From Methanothrix sp. (lineage in GTDB: Archaea; Halobacteriota; Methanosarcinia; Methanotrichales; Methanotrichaceae), in NCBI RefSeq assembly GCF_024518575.1, contig NZ_JANIHG010000016.1, forward strand, positions 1-33,376: a DNA stretch of 33,376 nt. The letters run 5' to 3'. This document shows positions 14,724-23,102 of the stretch, piece after piece. The notes below the pieces were generated by a model. It was given only the letters and a program-made list of their open reading frames with translations, did not search any database and had not been told where the DNA came from. A program made the position numbers and the translations under genes. Every line of letters begins with the position of its first letter. The stretch's first letter is position 1.

Positions 14724-15511
14724 AGCGAAGGAAAGAGGAGGAGCTCGACGCGCGTATCGATCTCTTCCGCAGACGCATCAAGGATGCAAACGATTTGAAG
14801 GTAAGGGATGACGTTTTTGATACGCGCACCCTTATGAACCTCTACTACCTATCAAAGAAGGGCTACGTCGAGGCCCTTGGGGGCTCGATCAGCCGTGGGA
14901 AGGAGGCAAACATATTCCACGCGCTCGGCCGGGGAGGCAAGCACCTCGCCCTGAAGATCTACAGGGTCGCTACAAGCGACTTCAAGGCGATGCAGGACTA
15001 CATCCTGGGGGATCCGAGGTTCAGAAGCGTGAAGGGCAACAAGCGCAGCCTTGTGAACGCCTGGACCAGGAAGGAGTACAGGAACCTGCTCAGGGCAGAG
15101 GAGGTCGGCGTGCGTGTCCCGCACCCATACACTGTCAGGGAGAACATCCTGGTCATGGATCTCGTCGGCACCGACGGAGTTGCGGCGCCCCTTCTCAGAG
15201 AGGTGGAGCTTGAGAAAGAGGAGGCGGAGCGCGTCTACAGGAGGATCGCGGATTACGTTGTCCTCCTCCACAACCGCGCGGGGCTCGTCCATGCGGATCT
15301 GAGCGAGTTCAACATACTCTATGATGGGGAGCCTGTGGTGATAGACATGGGCCAGGCTGTGACGCTCGACCACCCGAACTCGATGGAGTTTCTCAAAAGG
15401 GATATATCCAATCTGGTGAGATTCTTCAGGGAGCGTTACGGCGTAGGATCTGAGGATGAGATCTGGAGCAGGATAGAATCAGAGAATGAAGATACAGATA
15501 GAGGTTCTTAG
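14720..15511 (+). CDS. rio1: RIO-type protein kinase/ATPase Rio1
   Basis: A 263-residue atypical kinase that acts in late small-subunit ribosome maturation. A winged N-terminal segment is followed by the nucleotide loop [10 protein letters not shown] (family usually STGKEA), the Lys in LALKIYR, the catalytic loop HADLSEFN (Asp about 193) and the metal-binding IDMGQ (Asp about 209). A charged tail ends the protein. The start overlaps the aIF1A stop (ATGA) and the KH gene begins directly after its stop, so this is a tight translation-related operon. Confidence 0.93.
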   Translation: MKRRKEEELDARIDLFRRRIKDANDLKVRDDVFDTRTLMNLYYLSKKGYVEALGGSISRGKEANIFHALGRGGKHLALKIYRVATSDFKAMQDYILGDPRFRSVKGNKRSLVNAWTRKEYRNLLRAEEVGVRVPHPYTVRENILVMDLVGTDGVAAPLLREVELEKEEAERVYRRIADYVVLLHNRAGLVHADLSEFNILYDGEPVVIDMGQAVTLDHPNSMEFLKRDISNLVRFFRERYGVGSEDEIWSRIESENEDTDRGS

Positions 15512-16036
15512 ATGAATATAAAGATCCCCAGCGACAGGATCGGCGCAGTGATAGGCCCGAACGGAGAGACGAAGAGATACCTGGAGGAGAGGTGCAAGAT
15601 ATCGCTTGATATAGACAGCGAGAGCGGTGTTGTCACCGTGACCTCTCAGGGGGATGCTCTGGACGCCATGAAGGCCATGGATGTCCTCAGGGCAATAGCG
15701 AGGGGTTTCTCGCCAGAGCGGGCATTTGCACTGCTGGATGATGACATGCTCATGCTCGATGTTCTGGATCTCTCGAGCCTGGCCGCGACTAAGAACGACA
15801 TGATCCGGATAAAGGGCAGGATCATAGGCAAGGAGGGCAAGACCAGGGAACTGATGGAAAGCCTGACAGGGGCCAGGATCTCCGTCTACGGAAAGACGGT
15901 CTCCATCATCGGGTACCCTGAGCAGATAAAGGTCGTGCGCTCTGCGCTCGAGATGCTGATCGATGGTGCGCCCCACGGCAACGTTTACAGCTTCCTTGAG
16001 AGGAAGCGGAGAGATCTCCTGGAGATGGAGCTCTGA
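15512..16036 (+). CDS. Two-KH-domain RNA-binding protein (archaeal Dim2/Pno1-like)
   Basis: A 174-residue protein with two KH domains. The first has the GxxG loop in GAVIGPNGETKR (about residues 10-21) and the second in GRIIGKEGKTREL (about 107-119). This is the archaeal counterpart of eukaryotic Pno1/Dim2, which binds near the 3' end of 16S/18S rRNA during 30S assembly. It directly abuts the rio1 stop, a pairing that matches the Rio1-Dim2 link in ribosome biogenesis. An ATG one base after its stop begins the protease gene. Confidence 0.9.
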   Translation: MNIKIPSDRIGAVIGPNGETKRYLEERCKISLDIDSESGVVTVTSQGDALDAMKAMDVLRAIARGFSPERAFALLDDDMLMLDVLDLSSLAATKNDMIRIKGRIIGKEGKTRELMESLTGARISVYGKTVSIIGYPEQIKVVRSALEMLIDGAPHGNVYSFLERKRRDLLEMEL

Positions 16037-16037
16037 A

Positions 16038-17594
16038 ATGGATTTCAGCAGCGAGCAGTGGCTCATTCTGATCGTGCTGGCTCTGGGGCTGCTCTCTCTC
16101 CTGGGAACAGCTCTCGGCGGTGAGAGGGGGATCAGCAGCTGGGGGCCTGTGATATTCGTGAGAACGACCAGGGGTCTCGGCCTGCTCGACAGGCTTGCAG
16201 GTGCGAGGCGTTTCTGGCGTTTAACAACGACACTCTGCATGCCTCTCGTCCTTGCGGGAATGGTCTATTTTATGCTCCTGCTGCTTCTGATGGTCTATGT
16301 GATGTGGAGGGCGCCACCAGAGCCAGGGAGCTACAGCTCCCCGCGGAACGTTCTGCTCATACCCGGAGTCAATCAGTACATACCGCTCGTCTGGGGATGG
16401 GTTGCTCTCTCCGTCACGATAGTGGTTCATGAGCTCTCACATGGAATCATGTGCAGGGTCGAGGGGATACGGGTAAAATCGATGGGCGCGATATTTCTGC
16501 TCTTCCCGATAGGCGCCTTCGTCGAGCCGGATGATTCCGAGCTCTTCGGGGACGATAAGAATCCCCCAAAAGCGACACGACATGCGAGGATGAGAATACT
16601 ATCCGCCGGCGTCATCGCGAATTTTCTGGTAGCTGCTCTGGCGCTGTCTCTCTTCTTCGGACCCGTCATAAACGCGTTATCTCCAGTCGACAGGGTCGTC
16701 GTTGTGAGCGTCGAACCTGAAAGCAGCCCCGCAGGCGATCTCCGCGCGGGAATGGTTGTATCAGGCGCAAGCAGCCTTGAGGAGATTTACAGGATCGCGT
16801 CAGAGGGCAGATCCCTGGAGCTTTTCGATGACACCTACAGAACAACGATCTCCGGAGAGCCGGTTCTGGGGGTGCTCGTAGTTGACACATTTGACGTATC
16901 GCCGGCGAAGGACGCCGGAATGCCAGATGAGTTCGTGATCACAGAGATAAATGGTACCAGAATCGAATCTCTCGAGAGCTTCAGGGATTACATGAACTCC
17001 ACATCTCCTGGACAGGTTTTGAAAATAAACACAACAAGGGGATCGTACAGCGTGAAGCTCGCACCAAAGGGCGATGGGACCGGCATGATAGGGGTTGCGA
17101 TCTCTGGCACAGCGCTCTACATCGATGGAGTTATCCTTCAGGAGTTCCAGGCGGAGAGGTTCCTGTCGCTCATGAGATCGATCCCCTCAAGCGGGTTGAG
17201 GGGTTTCAACACGCTCATGGGATTGCCGTTTGCGGGCATTGGGGGATTCACATCAGATGGCTTCCAGGGCTTCAGCGGATCGATGCTGTATCTCTTCGAG
17301 CCGGCCGGCTGGGCAGAGCCACTGGGTGATAAAATATTCTGGATCGCCAATCTCCTGCTCTGGATAGGCTGGATCAACATGTACGCGGGGCTCTTCAACT
17401 GCCTGCCGACGATACCGCTCGACGGAGGCCACATAGTCCGCGACATGATCCGTACGCTCCTCGACAGGGTGATGAGCGAGAGGAGAGCCGAGCGGTTCAC
17501 AAGAGGCATCGTGGCCGCGCTATCATGGCTCGTGATATCCTCACTGATCTTCACCGTTCTCGGTCCGTACCTAGCTCACGGGATACCGCTCTGA
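16038..17594 (+). CDS. Site-2-type intramembrane zinc metalloprotease with PDZ domain (M50)
   Basis: A 518-residue multipass membrane protein. Hydrophobic segments sit near residues 7-25, 65-90 and 115-135. The zinc site VVHELSHGIMCR holds HELSH at about 131-135, and LPTIPLDGGHI (Asp about 461) supplies the third ligand. A soluble PDZ-like region (about 270-350, with VLVVDTFDVSPAKDAGMPDE) lies between the halves, and a final hydrophobic pair closes the protein. Such enzymes cut substrates within the membrane. No substrate or anti-sigma-like partner is visible. The start at 16038 is one base after the KH gene stop. A longer in-frame start inside the KH gene (15963) is rejected because residues before MDFSSEQW look like shadow coding. 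The 3' end overlaps mfnF by 24 bp. Confidence 0.88.
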   Translation: MDFSSEQWLILIVLALGLLSLLGTALGGERGISSWGPVIFVRTTRGLGLLDRLAGARRFWRLTTTLCMPLVLAGMVYFMLLLLLMVYVMWRAPPEPGSYSSPRNVLLIPGVNQYIPLVWGWVALSVTIVVHELSHGIMCRVEGIRVKSMGAIFLLFPIGAFVEPDDSELFGDDKNPPKATRHARMRILSAGVIANFLVAALALSLFFGPVINALSPVDRVVVVSVEPESSPAGDLRAGMVVSGASSLEEIYRIASEGRSLELFDDTYRTTISGEPVLGVLVVDTFDVSPAKDAGMPDEFVITEINGTRIESLESFRDYMNSTSPGQVLKINTTRGSYSVKLAPKGDGTGMIGVAISGTALYIDGVILQEFQAERFLSLMRSIPSSGLRGFNTLMGLPFAGIGGFTSDGFQGFSGSMLYLFEPAGWAEPLGDKIFWIANLLLWIGWINMYAGLFNCLPTIPLDGGHIVRDMIRTLLDRVMSERRAERFTRGIVAALSWLVISSLIFTVLGPYLAHGIPL

Positions 17595-18548
17595 GAGCAG
17601 GCGGGCCACAGCAAACGCGGGAAATACATCTGACAATCTTTCAGTGTATATCTCCGAGAGGCGGATGCACTCAAGACCTGCGCGCTCGCATGCCGCCTCA
17701 ACAATGAACTCGCCCACGCCGGCTGCAACAACCCTCCTGATTTTATGCCTCTCAGCTATTCTGGATATACCATTGAATATGATCGAGATCTGCCGGGATT
17801 TCGCCTGCGCTGCGATCGAGAGCGCCCCATCCTCCCCGAGCTCATCCAGATCCGAGCAGACGGTCCTCGCGAGTCTTCTGAGAGCTCCCTCACGGCTCTT
17901 CGGCCCGCCGTCCGGAGTCTCGCATGAATATGCATCCGGTTCTATATCACCCAGCGCTAGGTACGCATCTGCTGTAATTGAGAAGAGCTCGGATGAGAGC
18001 GGTGCGGAGCCCTCGGATAGATCGACGCACGGGAGCAACGCTGCGAGGTTTGTGCGCAGCACCCCTGTGTATATCAGCTCACCGCGCATCAGCCTCTTCA
18101 GATCAGTATAGCCAAAGAGCAACCGGTCCACCACAGGTACGATATCAGTGGTTGTCGAACCCATGTCAACTAAGATGCATTCCCCTATATCTCTGAGCAG
18201 TAGACTGACGGATGCGGACCAGTTTGCAGCAGCTAGATCCATGGCGATCTCTCTTGAAACGCTCTCATGAAATCCGCTCAGACCCCAGAAGTGGACCGGG
18301 CACTCAAACGCCCTTTCGACCTCAGACGCTATGAATATCACCCCCTCTCTCCTGCTCTCAAAGCAGTCCGCCAGCTCGCCGGTCATTACCACGCCCACCG
18401 CATCAGGCTTCAATCTGGAGTTCAGGCCAGCAAGATGCTCACCAAGCGGGCATCTCTTCCAGAGGGGGAGGTACCTGATCTCCGCAAACCGTCCATCTGA
18501 GCTCGCCGCCTTTGTGTTCGCCCCGCCAATATCGACTCCGAGAATCAC
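17571..18548 (-). CDS. mfnF: Methanofuran biosynthesis ASKHA enzyme MfnF
   Basis: A 325-residue protein of the hydantoinase/oxoprolinase branch of the ASKHA fold. GVDIGGANTKAASSDG at the N-terminus and CILVDMGSTTTDIVPV (about 148-163) are the two phosphate-binding loops. It matches the family once called 'H4MPT-linked C1 transfer protein', whose methanogen member MfnF joins gamma-glutamyltyramine to the aminomethylfuran diphosphate during methanofuran synthesis. The GTG start lies 27 bp from a TATA box, suggesting a leaderless message. It is monocistronic, divergent from an F420 oxidoreductase gene and convergent with the protease gene, with a 24-bp overlap of coding ends. Confidence 0.85.
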   Translation of the reverse strand: MILGVDIGGANTKAASSDGRFAEIRYLPLWKRCPLGEHLAGLNSRLKPDAVGVVMTGELADCFESRREGVIFIASEVERAFECPVHFWGLSGFHESVSREIAMDLAAANWSASVSLLLRDIGECILVDMGSTTTDIVPVVDRLLFGYTDLKRLMRGELIYTGVLRTNLAALLPCVDLSEGSAPLSSELFSITADAYLALGDIEPDAYSCETPDGGPKSREGALRRLARTVCSDLDELGEDGALSIAAQAKSRQISIIFNGISRIAERHKIRRVVAAGVGEFIVEAACERAGLECIRLSEIYTERLSDVFPAFAVARLLSERYPVS

Positions 18549-18567
18549 ACTTCTGCAGGCATATCCT

Positions 18568-18582
18568 TACCATAAAAGCTTT
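18568..18582. promoter_or_regulatory. Shared bidirectional TATA region for mfnF and the FrhB-like gene
   Basis: ACCATAAAAGCTTTA reads as a TATA-like box on both strands. For mfnF the box is centred about 27 bp before the GTG. For the plus-strand gene the predicted transcript start is near 18602, leaving a short leader with a GGAG site at 18606-18609. Confidence 0.4.
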
Positions 18583-18617
18583 AGGTATGAAGCCCATGGA
18601 GTTTCCGGAGATTCATC

Positions 18618-19706
18618 ATGGCTGCTAAGGAGATGTACCCTGAGCCCACCTTTCTGGAATGCGGGTTCGCCGATCTGGATTACAGTGTAGTCCAGCGGGG
18701 GATCTGCTGTCTGTGCGGCACCTGTATAGCCCTCTGTCCCAGGATCGGGCAGCAGAATCGAAAGCCAACACTTATGGAGTACGATCCCCTCTGTGGTTTA
18801 TGCTATGCATACTGCCCGAGAAGCTTCTTCGAGATGCCGTTCTTTGAGAGGAAGCTCTTCGGGAGATCCAGGGGGTCTGACGAAGCCCTGGGGGTATACC
18901 GGAGCGCGATGGCCGCCAGGGCAACGCCAGTTCGCGGCAAGGTTCAGGATGGCGGGGTTGTAACCGCCCTTCTTGTCCACGCGCTCGAGACCGGCGTGAT
19001 CGACTGCGCAGTTGTTACCGATAGGAACTCGAGGTGGCAGACGATACCCAAAGTCGCAACCACGCCGGAGGAGATTATTGCAGCTGCAGGCACCAAGTAC
19101 ACCATAACCCCGAGTGTTGTCGGCGTTCAGATGGCCATAGACAAGGGCTTCACAAAGATCGGGTTCACGGGGACGCCCTGTCAGATACAGGCGCTTCGCA
19201 AGGCCCAGCTTCTTGAGGAGCCATACCAGTTCGGCCAGGATAAGATCTCCCTCCTGATCGGTCTCTTCTGCATGGAGAACTTCGATTACCAGAGGCTCAT
19301 GACCGGTCTGGTGAAGGAGAAGATGAATCTGCAGCCCACAGATATCGAGAGGTTTGAGATACAGAGAGGCATGTTCAGGGTCATCTCAAAGGAGGGCGTG
19401 AAGGAGGTGCCCCTCCAGGAGACTGATGAGTTCACATGGGCTGGATGCGGTCCGTGCTTCGACTTCACAGCCGAGCTTGCGGATGTCTCTGTGGGCAGCG
19501 TTGGATCGCCGGGCGGATGGTCCACGGTGCTCGTGAGGACCGATGCAGGTGAGAAGATCTACAGATCCGCGCTCGCCGCAGGCGTGATCGAGGAGAAGGC
19601 GCTGACGGATAAAGGCATGGCTCTCATGAAGAGACTTGCATCCGAAAAGGTCTCCAGATTCGAGGATTATGCATCCAGATGCAAACTGAATATAAAGAGG
19701 ATCTGA
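18618..19706 (+). CDS. F420-dependent iron-sulfur oxidoreductase, FrhB/FpoF family
   Basis: A 362-residue protein. The N-terminus carries a full 4Fe-4S motif (C30, C33, C36, C40-Pro) and a second, shorter one (C59, C62, C66-Pro) whose fourth cysteine is not in the usual place, with C15 and C31 as candidates. The rest is the FrhB-type flavin and F420 domain: KVQDGGVVTALLVHALE, AAGTKYTITPSV, GFTGTPCQIQALRKAQ and LIGLFCMENFDY. It probably moves electrons between coenzyme F420 and iron-sulfur carriers. The partner is unknown, since no hydrogenase, Fpo or formate dehydrogenase genes are adjacent. Members of this family include FpoF, FrhB, FdhB and F420-linked sulfite or glutamate enzymes, so the exact role is open. 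Confidence 0.82.
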   Translation: MAAKEMYPEPTFLECGFADLDYSVVQRGICCLCGTCIALCPRIGQQNRKPTLMEYDPLCGLCYAYCPRSFFEMPFFERKLFGRSRGSDEALGVYRSAMAARATPVRGKVQDGGVVTALLVHALETGVIDCAVVTDRNSRWQTIPKVATTPEEIIAAAGTKYTITPSVVGVQMAIDKGFTKIGFTGTPCQIQALRKAQLLEEPYQFGQDKISLLIGLFCMENFDYQRLMTGLVKEKMNLQPTDIERFEIQRGMFRVISKEGVKEVPLQETDEFTWAGCGPCFDFTAELADVSVGSVGSPGGWSTVLVRTDAGEKIYRSALAAGVIEEKALTDKGMALMKRLASEKVSRFEDYASRCKLNIKRI

Positions 19707-19727
19707 GAGTCTCTGGCAGGCCGTTGC

Positions 19728-19737
19728 GAAAATAGTA
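19728..19737 (+). promoter_or_regulatory. BRE/TATA of the YchF-type GTPase gene
   Basis: GAAAATAGTA, preceded by a C so that CGAAA forms a BRE-like lead-in. Centred about 27 bp before the ATG at 19759, with no clear ribosome site, so a leaderless message is likely. Confidence 0.45.
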
Positions 19738-19758
19738 ATGGGTTGATGGGAAGATCGT

Positions 19759-20931
19759 ATGCTTTCGATAGGGCTTGCTGGAAAGCCGAACGCCGGGAAA
19801 TCGACGTTCTTCAAGGCTGCCACTCTGGCGGATGTCGAGATAGCGAACTATCCGTTCACAACCATCGATGCCAACCACGGCGTCTCGTACGTGAGGGTGA
19901 GGTGCCCATGTGTCGATCTAGGCATCGAGGGCGGATGCGGCAGATGCATCAATGGGAGCAGATTCGTGCCGGTGGAGCTCATAGACGTCGCAGGGCTGGT
20001 CCCGGATGCTCATCTCGGGAGGGGTCTCGGAAATGAGTTTCTTGACAGCCTCCGCCTGGCAGAGGCCGTGATCCACGTGCTCGACGCATCAGGATCCACA
20101 GATGCGGAGGGAAATCCCGTCGGCGTCGGAAACTACGATCCTCTGAGGGATGTGGAGTTTCTCAAGCACGAGATAAGCATGTGGCTCTTCGGGATCCTGG
20201 AGAGGAACTGGGCAAAGCTGATGCGCCAGTACACCTCGGAGAAGGCGAAGCCGGAGCAGATCATATACGAGCAGCTCGGTGGCGCTGGCGTATCCGATAA
20301 GGATGTGCGATGGGCCCTCTCCCGCATGGACTCAGATCCCGCGAGCTGGAGCAAGGATGATCTCAAGAGATTCGCGGAGCTTCTAAGGCAGTCCAGCAAG
20401 CCGATGATCATAGCGGCGAACAAGATCGATCTCGCGCCCAGGGAGAACATCCGGAGGCTCATGGAGCTCGATGATATCGTCGTGCCTGTGAGCGGTGCTG
20501 CGGAGATCGCCCTCCGGATGGCCGATAAGGCAGGCGTTATAAGATACCTGCCAGGTGATCCCGATTTTGAGATCGTGGGCGAGCTGACCACGGCTCAAAA
20601 GGCCGGCCTGGAAAAGATAAGAGCTCTCCTCAAGGAGTTTGGTTCCACAGGAGTGCAGGAGTGCATCAACCGCGCTGTCTTCGATCTCCTCGACTACATA
20701 ACAGTCTACCCGGTGGAGGACGAGAACAAGTTCACCGACAGAAACGGGGTGGTCCTGCCGGATGCGTACCTGATGAAGAGAGGATCCACAGCGCGCGATC
20801 TCGCGTACAGAGTCCACACAGACCTGGGTGAGAGCTTCCTATTCGCGATAGATGCACGCAGGAAGCTGCGTGTCGGGGAGAAGTACGAGCTCAAGGACGG
20901 GGATGTTATAAAAATAGTGGCGACCAAATGA
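19759..20931 (+). CDS. YchF/OLA1-type Obg-family GTP-binding protein with TGS domain
   Basis: A 390-residue P-loop protein. G1 is GKPNAGKST (residues 8-16), the switch region is ANYPFTTIDANHG, G3 is DVAGL and G4 is AANKIDLA (about 219-226). It ends in a TGS domain (about 305-388, with DLAYRVHTDLGESF and GDVIKIV). Archaeal members of this group carry a cysteine-rich loop between switch 1 and G3. Here it is RCPC followed by GGCGRC (about residues 51-70), which could bind zinc. Bacterial YchF prefers ATP and binds ribosomes. The nucleotide preference here cannot be read with confidence. It may be followed by argH in one transcript. Confidence 0.9.
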   Translation: MLSIGLAGKPNAGKSTFFKAATLADVEIANYPFTTIDANHGVSYVRVRCPCVDLGIEGGCGRCINGSRFVPVELIDVAGLVPDAHLGRGLGNEFLDSLRLAEAVIHVLDASGSTDAEGNPVGVGNYDPLRDVEFLKHEISMWLFGILERNWAKLMRQYTSEKAKPEQIIYEQLGGAGVSDKDVRWALSRMDSDPASWSKDDLKRFAELLRQSSKPMIIAANKIDLAPRENIRRLMELDDIVVPVSGAAEIALRMADKAGVIRYLPGDPDFEIVGELTTAQKAGLEKIRALLKEFGSTGVQECINRAVFDLLDYITVYPVEDENKFTDRNGVVLPDAYLMKRGSTARDLAYRVHTDLGESFLFAIDARRKLRVGEKYELKDGDVIKIVATK

Positions 20932-21028
20932 CCCCAATTCGGTTCGGGTGATCAGCAATTAGGCAGGAATCCTTTAGGCGATCAGTGCCAGGGGCAGGGC
21001 TGGTGCTGCACTAACTCATCATGCGTCT

Positions 21029-22525
21029 TTGGCTTCAACAGCAGATGAGGAAAATCTGGACATGCTGCTCAGAGGATCTAGGCTGGGAGATATCTCCGGG
21101 GAGGTGCTGGATTTCATCTCCTCCAGGGATGCGGATTTGTGGATAGCAGAGGCTGACGTTCTTGTGGACATGGCGCACCTCCTGATGCTTCACGAGAGGG
21201 GGCTGATACCGCGGGAGGACTGCGCCAGGATACTCACGGCGCTGAAGGAGCTGCTCGCAGAGGGTTTTGATCTCCTCGGCGAGGGAGAGGATATACATGA
21301 GGCGATCGAGGCCTATGTAATAGAGCGCGTGGGGCCGGCCGGCGGCAGGATGCACACAGCGCGATCCAGGAACGATGAGGTGGCCACATGCATCCGAATC
21401 GCTCTGAGAGAGCAGATGCTCGGCATCATGGAAGAGCTCATCCAGATGATAGATGCGCTGGTACGGATCGCAGATGAGACCCGGGAGCGCATCATCCCCG
21501 GGTACACGCACCTGCAGCACGCTCAGCCCACGACCCTCGCACATCATCTTCTTGCGCATGCAGACGCTCTGATGAGAGATCTCGAGAGGTTTGAGGACGC
21601 ATACGACAGGGTCAACCTCAGCCCTCTGGGAGCAGCTGCATTTGCATCCACCGGATTCAATATTGACAGATACATGACATGCGAGCTCCTCGGGTTCTCC
21701 GGGATTGTGGAGAACAGCATGGATGCCGTGTCAAGCAGAGACTTCGCTCTTGAGGTCCTATCAGACACATCGTTACTGATGATCAACCTGAGCAGGATCG
21801 CAGAGGAGATCATACTCTGGTCGACCTCGGAGTTCGGATATTTGGAGGTGAACGACCTCTTCGCCTCGACGAGCTCGATAATGCCGCAGAAGAAGAATCC
21901 AGATACGGCTGAGCTTGTAAGGGCGAAGAGCGGAACTGCCATCGGATCTCTTGTGGGCGCGCTGAGCATATGCAAGGCTCTCCCGATGAGCTACAACAGG
22001 GATCTGCAGGAGCTCACGCCGCACTTATGGCGCGGGATTGGAGCTGCGAGAGCATCGCTGAGGGTAATGAAGGGATGTGTATCAACGCTCAGGTTCAACT
22101 TTGAGAGGCTCGAGAGATCATCCACAGAGGGATTCACGACAGCCACCGAGCTTGCGGATTCCATGGTTAGAATCACAGGGATGCCCTTCAGAACAGCCCA
22201 CCAGATTGTGGGCAGGCTTGCACGCCTTTCAGGGAAACCCAGCCTCGAGGACCTCGACAGGATAGCCCTGGAGGTGGCAGACCTTCGGCCGAGCCTCATG
22301 GGGTTCACTGCTGAAGATCTCGAGCGCGCCCTCGATGCGAAGAAGAACATCTCGATGCGCGCCAGGCCAGGCGGTCCTGCGCCTGAGGAGGTCTCAAGGA
22401 TGCTGGATGCCAGGAAAAAATACCTGGAATCAGCCTCATCCAGGCTCGCAGAGAGGCGCTCAAGGGTCGAGTCTGCGATAAGTCACCTGATGGAGATCGT
22501 CGATCTCACAGTGAAGTCTTCCTGA
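21029..22525 (+). CDS. argH: Argininosuccinate lyase
   Basis: A 498-residue enzyme of the fumarase/aspartase superfamily that splits argininosuccinate to arginine and fumarate. Family segments: GGRMHTARSRNDEVATCIR, PGYTHLQHAQPTTLAHHLL with the active-site histidine, GAAAFASTGFNIDR and the signature loop STSSIMPQKKNPDTAELVR (about 279-297), plus SYNRDLQE. The TTG at 21029 has no good ribosome site. Homologues begin near LLRGSRLG, so the in-frame ATG at 21062 (487 residues) is an equally good start. No other arginine genes are adjacent. It converges on the AhpD-like gene. Confidence 0.94.
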   Translation: MASTADEENLDMLLRGSRLGDISGEVLDFISSRDADLWIAEADVLVDMAHLLMLHERGLIPREDCARILTALKELLAEGFDLLGEGEDIHEAIEAYVIERVGPAGGRMHTARSRNDEVATCIRIALREQMLGIMEELIQMIDALVRIADETRERIIPGYTHLQHAQPTTLAHHLLAHADALMRDLERFEDAYDRVNLSPLGAAAFASTGFNIDRYMTCELLGFSGIVENSMDAVSSRDFALEVLSDTSLLMINLSRIAEEIILWSTSEFGYLEVNDLFASTSSIMPQKKNPDTAELVRAKSGTAIGSLVGALSICKALPMSYNRDLQELTPHLWRGIGAARASLRVMKGCVSTLRFNFERLERSSTEGFTTATELADSMVRITGMPFRTAHQIVGRLARLSGKPSLEDLDRIALEVADLRPSLMGFTAEDLERALDAKKNISMRARPGGPAPEEVSRMLDARKKYLESASSRLAERRSRVESAISHLMEIVDLTVKSS

Positions 22526-22660
22526 AGAGGCTTTCCGCCTGCTGCGATCCCTGGAAATCTCAAATCACTGCTCTATCGCCGCCAAATGGGAGAACAATTT
22601 GATAATCAGCGCGCTCAAGACTTGCATCAACGTAAGGGAGCATTTTCCGCATCGCTACTG

Positions 22661-23098
22661 CTACTTCTTCTCATGCACCTCGCACGTTCCGATCTGGCAG
22701 GCCCTGCATACCTCCCTCTTCTCGTCCAGCTCGCGTGTGGCGGTTGCGAGCACGCTCGCATTGACCAGATTCGCCGCCAGGAACATCGCAGCAGCTATCT
22801 CCTCATCGCTTACCCCCATACGTGATGCAACTCGAATATGCATCTCCAGGCAGTGGCTGCATCTTATGGCAGCGCTGACAGCGATGGATATCAGCTCGAT
22901 CGTCTTCATGTCGAGCTTCGAGCTGCGCACGATCGCGTTGTTGTGAAGAACCTTTGTCACGAGGAGCTCAGGGCTGTCCTTCATGAAGTGAAATATGTAG
23001 GGCACCTCTCCGTAGATCTTCTCGATCGTCTTTATCATATCCTCAGCAGATCTCTCCACGCCCTTCTCAAGTATGCCCTTCAGTTCGTCCTCAAGCAT
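22661..23098 (-). CDS. AhpD-like carboxymuconolactone decarboxylase family protein with Cys-rich tail
   Basis: A 145-residue all-helical protein. The AhpD-type active site is RCSHCLEMHIRVA (CxxC then His, about residues 79-91), followed by MGVSDEEIAAAMFLAANLV. Such proteins are usually thiol-redox enzymes. An unusual short tail, CRACQIGTCEVHEKK, adds three more cysteines and a histidine in a metal- or disulfide-friendly pattern. It lies 4 bp downstream of mmp7 at the end of the MCR-activation cluster, which suggests a redox or thiol service to that system. That role is inferred from position only. Confidence 0.82.
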   Translation of the reverse strand: MLEDELKGILEKGVERSAEDMIKTIEKIYGEVPYIFHFMKDSPELLVTKVLHNNAIVRSSKLDMKTIELISIAVSAAIRCSHCLEMHIRVASRMGVSDEEIAAAMFLAANLVNASVLATATRELDEKREVCRACQIGTCEVHEKK

Positions 23099-23102
23099 GC
23101 TC

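Noticed and set aside
15963-16037. Longer start for the site-2 protease within the KH gene
   Set aside because: The extra 25 residues are shadow coding of the KH gene. ATG 16038 directly follows the KH stop and begins a normal membrane protein N-terminus.
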